Assembly: GCA_036822015.1 (NCBI GenBank)
Contig: DAISIL010000008.1
Location: 14,136-78,135 of the forward strand
Direction of reading: 5' to 3'
Length of the DNA stretch: 64,000 nt
Source of the DNA: DAISIL01 sp036822015
GTDB taxonomy: Bacteria > Bacteroidota > Bacteroidia > Cytophagales > Bernardetiaceae
In this document: positions 25,297-34,207 of the stretch, piece after piece
How positions within the stretch are numbered: the first letter of the stretch is position 1
How the letters are laid out: every line of letters begins with the position of its first letter
Position numbers and translations under genes: made by a program
The notes under the pieces: generated by a model
The model's input: only the letters and a program-made list of their open reading frames with translations
The model's database searches: none
What the model was told of the DNA's origin: nothing

Positions 25297-25776
25297 TTAC
25301 TTTTTGAGACTTTCTTGATAATGGGTACAATCGGGTTTGCTCTGACAGCTACCGTACAGGTTGAGGGCATGATGCTTGATCTCGAAGCCCATCAGTTCGC
25401 CCACCGAACTCTTGATCTGGTGCAAGCGCGGATCACAGAACTCCTTGACCTGCTGACAATCCAGACAAATCATATGATCGTGCTGCCGAAAGCCGTAACA
25501 TTTCTCGTACTGGGCTAAGTTTTTGCCAAACTGGTGTTTGGTTACCAGGTTGCACTCTACCAGTAAATCCAGGGTATTATAGACCGTCGCTCGACTGACG
25601 CGATACGATTTGTTTTTCATGCTGATATACAACTCATCGACATCAAAATGCCCGGTACGTACATAGATTTCTTCCAGGATCGCGAAGCGTTCGGGGGTTT
25701 TGCGGAGGTTGTGGCGTTCGAGGTGGCTCGTAAAAATCTGCTTGACCTCTTCTTGTATGACTGTCTGCTGCTGCAT
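25297..25776 (-). CDS. Fur/PerR family metalloregulator
   Basis: A 159-residue Fur-type repressor. The winged helix spans about residues 20-85, with LRKTPERFAILEEIY and the recognition region YRVSRATVYNTLDLLVECNLV. The regulatory metal site is suggested by HDH at 99-101. A structural zinc site is formed by Cys104 and Cys107 (CLDC) and Cys144 and Cys150. It could regulate iron, zinc or peroxide responses; residues 99-101 and the acidic and His residues around 130-137 do not decide this. It follows the PorE-like gene by 9 bases on the same strand, and the STAS and protease genes come after, so the four may be one transcript. Confidence 0.95.
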   Translation of the reverse strand: MQQQTVIQEEVKQIFTSHLERHNLRKTPERFAILEEIYVRTGHFDVDELYISMKNKSYRVSRATVYNTLDLLVECNLVTKHQFGKNLAQYEKCYGFRQHDHMICLDCQQVKEFCDPRLHQIKSSVGELMGFEIKHHALNLYGSCQSKPDCTHYQESLKK

Positions 25777-25785
25777 AGCGATAGA

Positions 25786-27786
25786 TTATTTTTTCTTGAA
25801 TACCTTAACGGTCGTGCGGCGATTGAGTTGGTGTTCCTCTTCGGTACGGGCATTGGGGATTTTAGGCTCGTCTTCGCCGTAGCCTTTGGCGCGAATGTCC
25901 TCCGCAGGGATGCCCTTGGCGATGATATAATCTACGGCTGACTTGGCTCGGGCTTCGGATAGCCGTTGGTTGTATGTCCTGCTTCCGCGTTCGTCGGTGT
26001 GGGATCCCATCTCGATCATGACATCCGGATAGACTTTCAAGAACTCGTTTAGGAAGACAACAAACTGGTCTAAGCGTTGTTTGGATTCTTCGGTTAGGCG
26101 GGAGCGGTCGAGTTCGTACAAAATTTCGATTTCGGGGGGAGGCATATCCTCTCGGGTCTGGAGGAGGTTGCGGGTCAGGGTGAGTTCAGTATCGAAATAC
26201 ACCTCTGTCAGTTCCTGGGTGAGCTTGGTCGTGTCGATGCCCTTACCAGCAGTAGAGTAGCTCGTTTGGGCAGGTAAGTGGCGCTCTTCTTGGGCTTTGA
26301 GGGTATATTCGTTACCGATCAAGACGGGCTGCACAAAGTTGAATTTTCCGCTGGCATCGGTTGTCAGTGTCCCGAAGTCATTACCCATGTTGTCTTTCAT
26401 CTGTATCTGTGCAGCAGGCAGCGGCGTTTTTCGTCCCGTGTAGGGGTCTTTGCCATAGGCGATCCCACGCAGATAATAAACGACTTGGCGTGGAGGTTCC
26501 TCTCGGACAAAGCGGTATATGTCATCGCCGCCCTTACCCGACGGGCGATTGGAACAGAACAAACCCTGGTCTTTGTCCTCAAACCAAATACCAAAGTCGT
26601 CAGCACCCGAGTTGATGGGCCGCCCGAGGTTTTCGGGCTTGCCGTTTTTCTTGACGCGGTAGATGTCTAAACCCCCTAAGCCGCCATGTCCATCGGAGGC
26701 AAAATAAAATGTACCCTCGGCATCTACGTAGGGAAAGAGTTCGTTGCCGGGCGTATTGATCGACGGCCCAAGATTTTCGATGTTGAGAAAAGTGCCACTT
26801 TGCTCATCAAAGGTGGCTTTGAAGAGATCAATGCCACCTTCGTTGGTGTAGTCGGTGCGATTGGAGGCAAAATAAAGCGTTTTGCCATCCTGGGCCAGAA
26901 AGGGTGTACTTTCCCAGCGGTTTTTGCCTTCGGTATTGATCCGGCTGATTCCGGTCAGGAGTTCGGGGCGTGTCCAGAGTTGTCCTTGATAACGAGAGAT
27001 GTACAAACTGACTTCGGTCTCGGGGTCTTTCTTTTGTCCCGATCCGCTACGGGCAAAAATCATCGTCTTGCCATCAGGCGAAAAAGTTGCCGAGGCTTCA
27101 TGTACGCCCTCTTGGCTAAAATAAGTTCCCCCGAAAGGCGTAGTTTCTCCCCAGAGGCTATCGGCATCCGCGATCTTGAGTTGATACAAATCTTGAAAGC
27201 CTTGTCCGTTGGTCTCAAAAACAGATTCTTTGCGACGCGAACTGCTAAAAATCAATGTATTTTTGTCCAGAAAAACGGGTGAAAAGTCGTCTTCCGCTGT
27301 ATTGAGGCTATCCAGGCGATAAACGTTAAGGTATTTGTTTTTCTCGAAAAGCGTATCAATCGACGTGATGGCCTGAACCTCCATGCTGGCCTGCTCCCGC
27401 AGATTGTAGTTGCTGCCACTATCGGCATACCACTGAAACTTACCCAAGGCCAGATCATATTGCTCGGCCGCTTTGAGGGCGTACCCATAAAAATACAGGG
27501 CCGAGTCGCGGGTGCGCTCGGCTAAATCTGGCATCTGAATCGCCTTTTCGTAGTAAGCGATGGCACGCTCGGGGCGGTTAGAACGCCGGTAACTCTCCGC
27601 GATCAGATAGTTAATCTGTCCAGCCTGCTCGGGATGTTGGAGCAAGTAGGCTTCAAACTCGGGGATCACGGTTTGATACCTAGCTTGCTCAAATTTGGAT
27701 AAAGCTGATTGATAAGCGTTTGTACAGCCAGCCAATACCAGCAAGCCCAAAACTGCTCGGAAAACTTTACGCATACGCATCAACAT
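25786..27786 (-). CDS. PorE-like outer membrane lipoprotein: TPR, PD40 propeller, CRD and OmpA domains
   Basis: A 666-residue lipoprotein with lipobox VLAGC (Cys near residue 21). After it come TPR helices at about residues 25-125. A PD40/WD40-like beta-propeller spans about 145-430, with repeated blades such as DFSPVFLDKNTLIFSSSR, SATFSPDGKTMIFARSG and STPFLAQDGKTLYFASNR. A carboxypeptidase-regulatory-like domain lies at about 440-520 and a C-terminal OmpA peptidoglycan-binding domain at about 555-660 (MIEMGSHTDERGS, LSEARAKSAVDYI, NRRTTVKV). The same order of domains is known for PorE, a type IX secretion protein of Porphyromonas gingivalis. It fits the T9SS cargo and PorP/SprF gene in this window. 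It could instead be a general Pal-like anchor. Start codons at residues 3 and 5 are alternatives. Confidence 0.9.
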   Translation of the reverse strand: MLMRMRKVFRAVLGLLVLAGCTNAYQSALSKFEQARYQTVIPEFEAYLLQHPEQAGQINYLIAESYRRSNRPERAIAYYEKAIQMPDLAERTRDSALYFYGYALKAAEQYDLALGKFQWYADSGSNYNLREQASMEVQAITSIDTLFEKNKYLNVYRLDSLNTAEDDFSPVFLDKNTLIFSSSRRKESVFETNGQGFQDLYQLKIADADSLWGETTPFGGTYFSQEGVHEASATFSPDGKTMIFARSGSGQKKDPETEVSLYISRYQGQLWTRPELLTGISRINTEGKNRWESTPFLAQDGKTLYFASNRTDYTNEGGIDLFKATFDEQSGTFLNIENLGPSINTPGNELFPYVDAEGTFYFASDGHGGLGGLDIYRVKKNGKPENLGRPINSGADDFGIWFEDKDQGLFCSNRPSGKGGDDIYRFVREEPPRQVVYYLRGIAYGKDPYTGRKTPLPAAQIQMKDNMGNDFGTLTTDASGKFNFVQPVLIGNEYTLKAQEERHLPAQTSYSTAGKGIDTTKLTQELTEVYFDTELTLTRNLLQTREDMPPPEIEILYELDRSRLTEESKQRLDQFVVFLNEFLKVYPDVMIEMGSHTDERGSRTYNQRLSEARAKSAVDYIIAKGIPAEDIRAKGYGEDEPKIPNARTEEEHQLNRRTTVKVFKKK

Positions 27787-27851
27787 TCGGAATTTTTTTT
27801 AGGCAATGTACGAATTAAAACCCTACTCCGAACATTTTTTGCCAGCTTTTG

Positions 27852-28001
27852 CTATTTCTTTTGCATCGCCTGATAGCCAAAATAGACGATTACACCAAAA
27901 ATAACCAAACCAACGGCTACTTTGACCATCTTGACCACCAAAGAGACCACAAAAAGTGCCGCAATGGCAAGCAGTATCACTCTGAAAATTCCCTTTATCA
28001 T
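27852..28001 (-). CDS. 49-residue two-helix membrane protein
   Basis: A short open frame from the ATG at 28001 to the TAG at 27852. It encodes MIKGIFRVILLAIAALFVVS, a two-residue basic turn with Met-Val-Lys, and a second hydrophobic stretch VAVGLVIFGVIVYFGYQAM ending QKK. Two membrane helices at about residues 5-22 and 28-43, with lysines placed inside, make it look like a real hairpin membrane peptide. It lies 65 bases upstream of the PorE-like gene on the same strand and may be co-transcribed. It fills an otherwise empty 298-base gap. I do not recognise a family. Confidence 0.6.
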   Translation of the reverse strand: MIKGIFRVILLAIAALFVVSLVVKMVKVAVGLVIFGVIVYFGYQAMQKK

Positions 28002-28084
28002 CGCTTTTTCTTAGTTTTGATGAATTATTCTTGCTTCATTTACGCAAAGTAGCTGCAAAATGTTTTCAGAAAAAACGCAAAACC

Positions 28085-29074
28085 ATGCCCTTGATTGACG
28101 ATCTGGCTGCCATCACGGGTAAAGTCTATCGCAAACTGACCGCCGCACAGCCACCAGGGCTGCTCACGGATGCCGACTATCCCCGTCCCATCCTCTCGGC
28201 AGAAGCCGGCAACAGTGCCATACGGGAGGCAATCGCAACAGGAAAACCTTTTGTAGCAGCACGTTATGGTGGCGTAGAGTTACAGATCGCCGTCGAACAC
28301 CTCGAGTGGAAAGCCTACCAACAGGCACCGCTACCCAAACGCCTAAGTCTCCATCTCAAAAAAGATCGACGCTCGCACTTTCGTCCCGAATCCGCCGCCG
28401 CCCTGGGTAACAACGCTGGTTTTTTTCCGCTCACCCTCCCACACCTCGAACGCTATGCCGAACTGCTCATCCAGGATACGGGGCTACTTGATCTGCTCGG
28501 CATCTGGCGCAATACCGGTGAAGATACGATGAGCCATCAATACGCCCCCCAAACGCTTCGTCTTTTTCCGCCCAAAAGCCTCGAACCTTACTACCACGAT
28601 CAGCCGTGGAGTACGGCCTTGTCCGGCAAAAAAGTATTGGTCATTCATCCATACAAAAAAAGTATCCTGACACAATACCAAAAACGCACGCTGCTTTTTA
28701 CCGATCCAAATATTTTGCCTGCTTTTGATCTTCGGGTAGTTCAAGCGGTACAGTCTATCGCCGGAACACCCACAAGTTTTAAAGATTGGTTTGAGGCACT
28801 CCAATATATGAAACAAAAAATAGAGGAAACAGATTTTGATGTATTGCTTGTAGGGGCAGGGGCGTATGGTTTCCATCTCGCTGTACATGCCAAGCGCATC
28901 GGCCGGCAAGGCATACACATTGGCGGGGCTACCCAGATTCTCTTTGGTATCAAAGGGAGCCGCTGGGATCAGCATCCGGTTATTTCCAAATTTTACAACG
29001 AACATTGGCAGCGTCCCCTGCCCGAAGAAGTCCCCGAGGGATTCCGAAAAGTAGAAGGTGGATGTTATTGGTAA
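28085..29074 (+). CDS. GT-D fold-like glycosyltransferase of a surface glycan locus
   Basis: A 329-residue cytoplasmic protein, first of five genes in an AT-richer glycan locus. I start it at 28085 (MPLIDDLAAITGKVY); an upstream ATG at 28031 adds a short basic stretch that looks non-coding. It shows features of GT-D (DUF1792-like) transferases found in polysaccharide loci: FVAARYGGVELQIAVEH near residue 55, a middle LLDLLGIWRNTGEDT, VLVIHPYKKSI near 180, and a final DVLLVGAGAYGFHLAVHAKRIG followed by HIGGATQILFGIKGSRW. The last block resembles the nucleotide-sugar region of that fold. Sequence similarity by eye is moderate and substrates are unknown. The end overlaps or abuts the FkbM gene. 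Confidence 0.7.
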   Translation: MPLIDDLAAITGKVYRKLTAAQPPGLLTDADYPRPILSAEAGNSAIREAIATGKPFVAARYGGVELQIAVEHLEWKAYQQAPLPKRLSLHLKKDRRSHFRPESAAALGNNAGFFPLTLPHLERYAELLIQDTGLLDLLGIWRNTGEDTMSHQYAPQTLRLFPPKSLEPYYHDQPWSTALSGKKVLVIHPYKKSILTQYQKRTLLFTDPNILPAFDLRVVQAVQSIAGTPTSFKDWFEALQYMKQKIEETDFDVLLVGAGAYGFHLAVHAKRIGRQGIHIGGATQILFGIKGSRWDQHPVISKFYNEHWQRPLPEEVPEGFRKVEGGCYW

Positions 29075-29078
29075 GGCT

Positions 29079-29918
29079 ATGATGAAAATACTGATTAAGA
29101 AAATACTTACTTCGTTTTTTGCTACGCTAGAAGGAAAAAAAGCGTATCAATCTCTTTTTGGCTTTCTCTACAATGTCAGCATTCGAGGGATGAACATGCG
29201 AGAATACCGTGAGGCATACAATGGAGAAATTGCATTCAAGGAAGCCATGATGCGTTATTGGTCAGTTCGTGAGGTAGATAGCCTTATCATCGTTGATGCA
29301 GGGGCCAACAAGGGCGCATATTCCCAGCGCATTACCGAACTGTTCGCTGGGCTGCCTTATCGTCTGTATGCTTTTGAACCCGTTCATGCTTCGTTTACTC
29401 AACTTGAACAAAAATTAAAAGATCATCCACAAGTTAATTTGTTTAATATTGGCTTAGGCGAGAAGACGGAGATGCTTACTATTTTTGCTAATCATGCTTC
29501 ATCCGAACTAGCTTCCTTGTACGTACGCGACATGAATAGCCTTTCTGTTCAGATGCAGCCCCTGGAGCAAGTACAGATACGTAACTTCTCCGAGGTCTGG
29601 GCAGAGCAACAACTTCCCAAAATTCATTTTCTCAAAATAGATACAGAGGGGCATGAGTTATCTATTCTTCGGGCGATCCATGAAAAAATTGAGCAGCAAA
29701 AAATTGACATTATTCAATTTGAATTTGGGACTACCATCGAAAGTCGTACTTTCATGAAAGATTTTTTTGATTTGTTAGGTAAGCACTATCGTATGTACCG
29801 CCTACTCAAAGATGGATTATTCCCACTGCCAAGCTACTACCCGGACTATGAAGTATTTGTTTTGGGAAATTACATCGCCGTTTCTCGAAAAATCAATGAT
29901 TTCCCCGAAAGTTTCTAA
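29079..29918 (+). CDS. FkbM family methyltransferase
   Basis: A 279-residue SAM-dependent methyltransferase. I chose the ATG at 29079, four bases after the upstream stop; ATGs at 29058 and 29082 are possible. The SAM-binding motif I is VDAGANKGAYSQRI at about residues 72-85, followed by AFEPVHASFTQLEQKL as motif II. The FkbM signature KIHFLKIDTEGHELSIL comes later, with FEFG after it. In glycan loci such enzymes O-methylate sugars, often capping the chain. It lies between a GT-D-like and a GT2/GT7 gene, which supports modification of the glycan made by this locus. Confidence 0.9.
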   Translation: MMKILIKKILTSFFATLEGKKAYQSLFGFLYNVSIRGMNMREYREAYNGEIAFKEAMMRYWSVREVDSLIIVDAGANKGAYSQRITELFAGLPYRLYAFEPVHASFTQLEQKLKDHPQVNLFNIGLGEKTEMLTIFANHASSELASLYVRDMNSLSVQMQPLEQVQIRNFSEVWAEQQLPKIHFLKIDTEGHELSILRAIHEKIEQQKIDIIQFEFGTTIESRTFMKDFFDLLGKHYRMYRLLKDGLFPLPSYYPDYEVFVLGNYIAVSRKINDFPESF

Positions 29919-29921
29919 ATT

Positions 29922-31067
29922 ATGCAAGTTTCTTTCATTGTCCCGTATCGTGATCGTGCGCCCAAAGCGGTGTTTCGCTGTCTGTCCTCCTTACTGGCAC
30001 AACACACGGAGATAAACTACCAGATTTGCTTCATTGACTATGGCAGCCAGGAAGAAAACCGCCAAAGTGTCGCCGATTGGATCACCCAGAACGATCCACA
30101 AAAGCGAATTAGTTACGCCTACGCCGATACACGCGGCTGGCTTTGGTGCAAATCGCACGCCAACAACCTGGCCTTAGATATGACTACCGGCGACTACGTA
30201 ATAGCCGTAGATGTGGACTTGATTTACCCACCTTTTTTCTTAGAAAAAGTAAAAGATTTTGTGGCTAGCAGATGTCATTTTTTTTACTATTGCTATATGG
30301 CGCCCCAGGACTTCAAGGGATATGAGCGCATCAACTGGCAAGAGCCGCTTTCCTTCCGACTTTCTAACCCCTCTCCCATAGATACAGGTTTGATGGGTGC
30401 GCCCAAAACGGCGTTCACCTCTGCTGGTGGCTTTGATGAATACTACCGCATCTGGGGTGTGGAGGATGGCGATATGAATTTAGCTATACAACATCTTGAT
30501 TACAAGCAGGTTGTACTCCCACTTAACGAAGGCTATGCCGTGCATCAGTGGCATCCTTCCAATGCACAAATAGATACGATGCCCAGAGGTTGGTATGAGG
30601 TAATGAAGAAAAAAAAAACAAATCCACGCCGGTTTCGTCCACTGTTGGCACAAATAACAGAAATGCGTTCTGCCAAACATCTCTTTGAAAACGGAGATGT
30701 TGATAAGCTAGCAAAGTTTGTATTTTCTATACCTATCCAACAGAGCTATACGCTGTTTTTTGCTGCCTTTGAGCGGCTCACATCAGGTGAAGCCATGCTG
30801 GTTGCGCAAGATTTTGACTGGATTGATACCCATCCTGATTCACGCCTATCTGGGATATTCAAAAAAATTAACCGCTGGCTTGACCAAACGCCGCTTTCCT
30901 ATCGCTGGGTAGAACTACTAACGTATCAGCAAGAAGAAGTTCTGGATTTCTATGCCGTTCGGGACTTTTTGTATTATTTTCTACTCAACTTTGATACCCG
31001 TATCCAGGATTATTACTTGAATGTGCAAGCTAGACAAAATATATCATTTCTTATCATCAAAAAATGA
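29922..31067 (+). CDS. Glycosyltransferase, GT2 with galactosyltransferase-like (GT7) C-terminal region
   Basis: A 381-residue GT-A fold transferase. It begins with MQVSFIVPYRDRAP, typical of GT2/GT7 enzymes, has a metal-binding DVD at residues 97-99 and the acceptor-region pattern FDEYYRIWGVEDGDMN near 170-186, as in chondroitin-synthase and beta-1,4-galactosyltransferase families. A His in VHQWHPS follows. The last 170 residues are helical and without a known domain. It starts 3 bases after the FkbM stop and its stop overlaps the next ATG (ATGA), so it is in the middle of a translationally coupled operon. It probably adds a hexose or hexosamine to the growing glycan. Sugar identity is not predictable. 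Confidence 0.88.
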   Translation: MQVSFIVPYRDRAPKAVFRCLSSLLAQHTEINYQICFIDYGSQEENRQSVADWITQNDPQKRISYAYADTRGWLWCKSHANNLALDMTTGDYVIAVDVDLIYPPFFLEKVKDFVASRCHFFYYCYMAPQDFKGYERINWQEPLSFRLSNPSPIDTGLMGAPKTAFTSAGGFDEYYRIWGVEDGDMNLAIQHLDYKQVVLPLNEGYAVHQWHPSNAQIDTMPRGWYEVMKKKKTNPRRFRPLLAQITEMRSAKHLFENGDVDKLAKFVFSIPIQQSYTLFFAAFERLTSGEAMLVAQDFDWIDTHPDSRLSGIFKKINRWLDQTPLSYRWVELLTYQQEEVLDFYAVRDFLYYFLLNFDTRIQDYYLNVQARQNISFLIIKK

Positions 31068-32440
31068 AACAACAAAACAGCGATTGGCTCAATACAAGTC
31101 CCATTTTTTATCATGAAAAGACGGGGAAAACTGGATGTACCCCTAATGAAGTTGTTGATTTTGCAAATTTTGATTGGGATTGGGAGGGACTACAATTATT
31201 CATGGATTACGGGTATTGTGTCTATACCCATACCCCTATTCGCCATGTGCGCTTTTTACCTCCTTTATCTAAGCTTAGCACGGATAAAGGTTGCCACACG
31301 CCACCGAAAGAGCAAATAGATATTATTTTTGAAAATCTTCTCACACCCACTGACCCAAAAGATGTACTTAGTCTTTTGTCTCACAAACTTAGTACGTGGC
31401 TAAGCAATCAAGCGGAGGAGACCCGCTTGATTTTACCCCTAAGCGGCGGCTTAGATTCGCGGCTTTTGTTGTATCATCTAAAAAGCCATCCTCACATAAC
31501 TACCTATACTTACGGTGTTTCGGAAGACCAATCACAAAACTTTGAAGTGCTATACGCACAACAGATTGCCAAACTGGCTGGGGTTTCGTGGCAGCAAATT
31601 CCTTTGGGCAACTATCTTTCATTACTCCCAAAGTGGAATCAACTTTTTGGTATTTCCACACACGCACATGGCATGTATCAAATGGAGTTTTATCAAAAAA
31701 TATCAGAAATTAACAAGTTTATCAACTCGCCTATCTTAGTGAGTGGTTTTATTGGTGATGCCTGGGCTGGTACTGTATCTCCGGCCCCTATTGATCGCCC
31801 CGAAAATTTGTCAAGGCTGGGCTTTTCTCACGGGCTAAAAGCAGATAGTCGCTTTTTACATCATTATAAGCAAAAATTAGATGTTTTAGATTTATTTTTT
31901 GAAGCACAACGTAGCTATCTACACCATAGTCCCTATTTAGTCATCCTGACCATGCAAAACAAAACCATGCTCTTGCGCTATCTCATGCAAGTCCCCGAAA
32001 CAATGGGATGGCATACCTACGCGCCCTTCGCCGATCAAGAAACAGCCTTAGCCATGCTTCGCTTACCTCATCAGGAACGAAAAAATAGACATTGGCAAAG
32101 AGCATTTATTGAGGATATTGGCTGGAATATAGAGGAAAAAATTACCGCCGGTCAAGTTTTTAATTATCTAAATCATCAAGCAGCCATTACACATCCTTTA
32201 CCCTTACTTGATGTGCATTTGTTACGTGAGATTGTACGCCCTGCGTATGTAGAACAAATCAATAAAAAACTGCTATACAGCTTTTGGCAGCGTCAACGCT
32301 TAGCTTTGCATCGGCGATTCCGCAAAAAGCGCGTTTTGTGGCGTTTTTTTACGGATGATTTTTTACCTGCTTATTTTGCTTATCTAAATCTTTATCCTTT
32401 GCAAAAGTTAATAGAGGAGCGCAATCAATACCTATCATAA
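31064..32440 (+). CDS. Asparagine synthase-like protein lacking the glutaminase domain
   Basis: A 458-residue protein with an ATP-pyrophosphatase PP-loop LPLSGGLDSRLLL at residues 125-137 and the following asparagine-synthase-like YTYGVSEDQSQNFEVLYA. The first 110 residues are far shorter than the usual N-terminal nucleophile glutaminase domain. The nucleophile Cys2 is absent (it starts MKQQNS), so it cannot draw ammonia from glutamine by itself. Members in polysaccharide loci are thought to amidate or form amide bonds on surface polymers. The C-terminal region (residues 300-400) contains YAPFADQETALAMLRLP and HPLPLLDVHLLREIVRP, which resemble the latter half of AsnB. Coding sequence here is AT-rich: 31681-31740 has 16 G or C in 60. 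Confidence 0.85.
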   Translation: MKQQNSDWLNTSPIFYHEKTGKTGCTPNEVVDFANFDWDWEGLQLFMDYGYCVYTHTPIRHVRFLPPLSKLSTDKGCHTPPKEQIDIIFENLLTPTDPKDVLSLLSHKLSTWLSNQAEETRLILPLSGGLDSRLLLYHLKSHPHITTYTYGVSEDQSQNFEVLYAQQIAKLAGVSWQQIPLGNYLSLLPKWNQLFGISTHAHGMYQMEFYQKISEINKFINSPILVSGFIGDAWAGTVSPAPIDRPENLSRLGFSHGLKADSRFLHHYKQKLDVLDLFFEAQRSYLHHSPYLVILTMQNKTMLLRYLMQVPETMGWHTYAPFADQETALAMLRLPHQERKNRHWQRAFIEDIGWNIEEKITAGQVFNYLNHQAAITHPLPLLDVHLLREIVRPAYVEQINKKLLYSFWQRQRLALHRRFRKKRVLWRFFTDDFLPAYFAYLNLYPLQKLIEERNQYLS

Positions 32441-32441
32441 C

Positions 32442-33614
32442 ATGAAATCAGCATCTTTTTTTCGCATTGGTCTTCTGGGGGATGTTGTGGTGGCAAACGC
32501 TTTGGGCAAAGCCGATCCGTTAGGCGACCTGCTGAAACAACACCTGAGCGAGCATGATCTGACGATCTTTAATCTGGAGGCTCCCATACTTGATGAAGAC
32601 ACCTTACCATCGGCACAAAAGATTGGCCCTGTATTGAAACAACATTCAGACATTGGTAAATTACTGAATAGCAAATACTTAGATATTGCCCTACTGGCCA
32701 ATAACCATATTGCTGACTTTGGTGTAAAGGGCATTGAACAAACCCAATCTAGGCTTGATGCCCATGGCATACGACATATAGGTACAACGTACAAGCCCTT
32801 GATCGCGGAAAAGAATGCGTGTCGTATTGCGATCTTTGCTGCTGCCGAAGGGCAGTTTGGAGCCATGCGGGGCGAGGAGACCAATGGGTATGTATGGTTG
32901 CTTCACCCCAAACTAAAAGAGGAAATTCAAAAAGCAAAACATAATAAAGAAATTCAAAAAATATGGCTTTTTGTTCATGCTGGTTTGGAGGGAGAAGCTA
33001 TTCCTCTACCCGAATGGCGGCAGATTTATCGTGAGTTCATTGACCTAGGCGTAGATTTGATCGTCGGTACGCACCCGCATCACATACAAGGCAAAGAGAT
33101 ATACCAGGGAAAACCCATTTATTACAGTCTCGGAAATGCCTTTTTCAATTTAGCCCATGCTCCCCAATCCTGGTATCAATCTATTTTCTTGTCGGTTTGT
33201 ATTGACCTGACAACGGGCGATATGAACACAGAAGAGCATCTGCTGTGTTTGTCTGGTCAGACCCTGGATATAGCCAATAATCAGGAGGAATTAAAATGTT
33301 TTTTGGAGAAACAAAAACACATACTAGAAAACAAAGAGCTTTACAATCAGCATATTAAAGAAATCTGTTTAGCACATTGGGAGCGTTACTACGAATCGTA
33401 TCTCTTCTTTCCGAAGACAAACGTAGAAGTTCTCCCGCTGGATAAAGGTATCAAGCGTCTGCTCAAAAGACAACTACACCACCTACTTGAAAAAATCAAA
33501 GCACGCTTTTTTCATCAAAACGACCAACAAGAAATGTTCTGGCTTCATGTTTTTCAAACAGAAACACATCGTTTTGTGATCGAGCGTGCCTTGCGAGAGC
33601 GATCCAAGACCTAG
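32442..33614 (+). CDS. CapA/PgsA-family metallophosphoesterase-like protein
   Basis: A 390-residue protein of the PGA_cap (CapA) group. The conserved motifs appear in order: GD at residues 13-14 in LLGDVVVANA, NLEAP near 44, LANNHIADFG near 87, VHAGLEGEAIP near 180, GTHPHHIQG near 213 and PIYYSLGNAFF near 228. These line the metal-binding site of a calcineurin-like phosphoesterase fold. Classic CapA takes part in poly-gamma-glutamate capsule synthesis or export, but related proteins occur in many glycan loci. No signal peptide or membrane anchor is visible, so it may act in the cytoplasm. It is the last gene of the locus. Its final 4 bases overlap the convergent ferritin gene. The last 100 residues are basic and helical. 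Confidence 0.88.
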   Translation: MKSASFFRIGLLGDVVVANALGKADPLGDLLKQHLSEHDLTIFNLEAPILDEDTLPSAQKIGPVLKQHSDIGKLLNSKYLDIALLANNHIADFGVKGIEQTQSRLDAHGIRHIGTTYKPLIAEKNACRIAIFAAAEGQFGAMRGEETNGYVWLLHPKLKEEIQKAKHNKEIQKIWLFVHAGLEGEAIPLPEWRQIYREFIDLGVDLIVGTHPHHIQGKEIYQGKPIYYSLGNAFFNLAHAPQSWYQSIFLSVCIDLTTGDMNTEEHLLCLSGQTLDIANNQEELKCFLEKQKHILENKELYNQHIKEICLAHWERYYESYLFFPKTNVEVLPLDKGIKRLLKRQLHHLLEKIKARFFHQNDQQEMFWLHVFQTETHRFVIERALRERSKT

Positions 33615-34180
33615 CCAGCAGAGGGCGCGGCCCCACTGGTGGCAGCAATCTCCTTTTCGATATTACCGATGGCCTGGTCAATGTACCAAAGCCCTTGCCC
33701 TTCTTCACCGATAATGTCAAAAAGTTCTACGGCACGTCGAGAGATGACCTCCTCCTCGCGCTGCTCATTGACAAACCATTGCAAAAACTGAAAAGTAGCA
33801 AAGTCCTTAGCCTTCCAGCAATTATCCACTAGATCATTGATGGCAAGGGTAACTTTGATTTCGTGCTTGAGGGCTGTCTCGAAAACCTCCCGAAGCGTTT
33901 GGTACTCATGCTTTACCCCACGAATCTCGGGAGCCAGTGCATGTCCACCAGCATCATTCAAATATTGAAAGAACTTCATCATGTGCATACGCTCCTCATC
34001 CGCGTGCCGGTACAGGTACTGTGCCGAGTGAACATAGCCCTCCTTATCACACCAGGAGGCGGCGGCCAGATATGCCCATGAAGACTGTGCTTCGAGCTGA
34101 ATTTGCTTATTGAGTCGCTCCTGCATCTCCTCAGTAACAGAGGTTTTGAGCGTAACGAAAGGCTTGATCGTTTTGGTCAT
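33611..34180 (-). CDS. Bacterial non-haem ferritin
   Basis: A 189-residue four-helix-bundle iron-storage protein. Ferroxidase centre residues are visible: Glu30 in QLEAQSSWAYLA and Glu63 with His66 in DEERMH. A further acidic pair occurs later in NEQREEEV. The length is slightly above the usual 165-175, with an N-terminal MTKTIKPFVT extension and an Ala/Gly-rich tail. It oxidises and stores ferrous iron in the cytoplasm and limits oxidative damage. It is 27 bases downstream of hldD on the same strand. No Fur box is recognised upstream. Confidence 0.96.
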   Translation of the reverse strand: MTKTIKPFVTLKTSVTEEMQERLNKQIQLEAQSSWAYLAAASWCDKEGYVHSAQYLYRHADEERMHMMKFFQYLNDAGGHALAPEIRGVKHEYQTLREVFETALKHEIKVTLAINDLVDNCWKAKDFATFQFLQWFVNEQREEEVISRRAVELFDIIGEEGQGLWYIDQAIGNIEKEIAATSGAAPSAG

Positions 34181-34207
34181 AGTGTTTTTTTTAGGATAAA
34201 ACGGGGC

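Noticed and set aside
27849..28052. Plus-strand 67-codon frame in the gap before the glycan locus
   Set aside because: It is opposite the better-supported 49-residue membrane peptide, and its product is His/Asn/Lys-rich with no fold signature.
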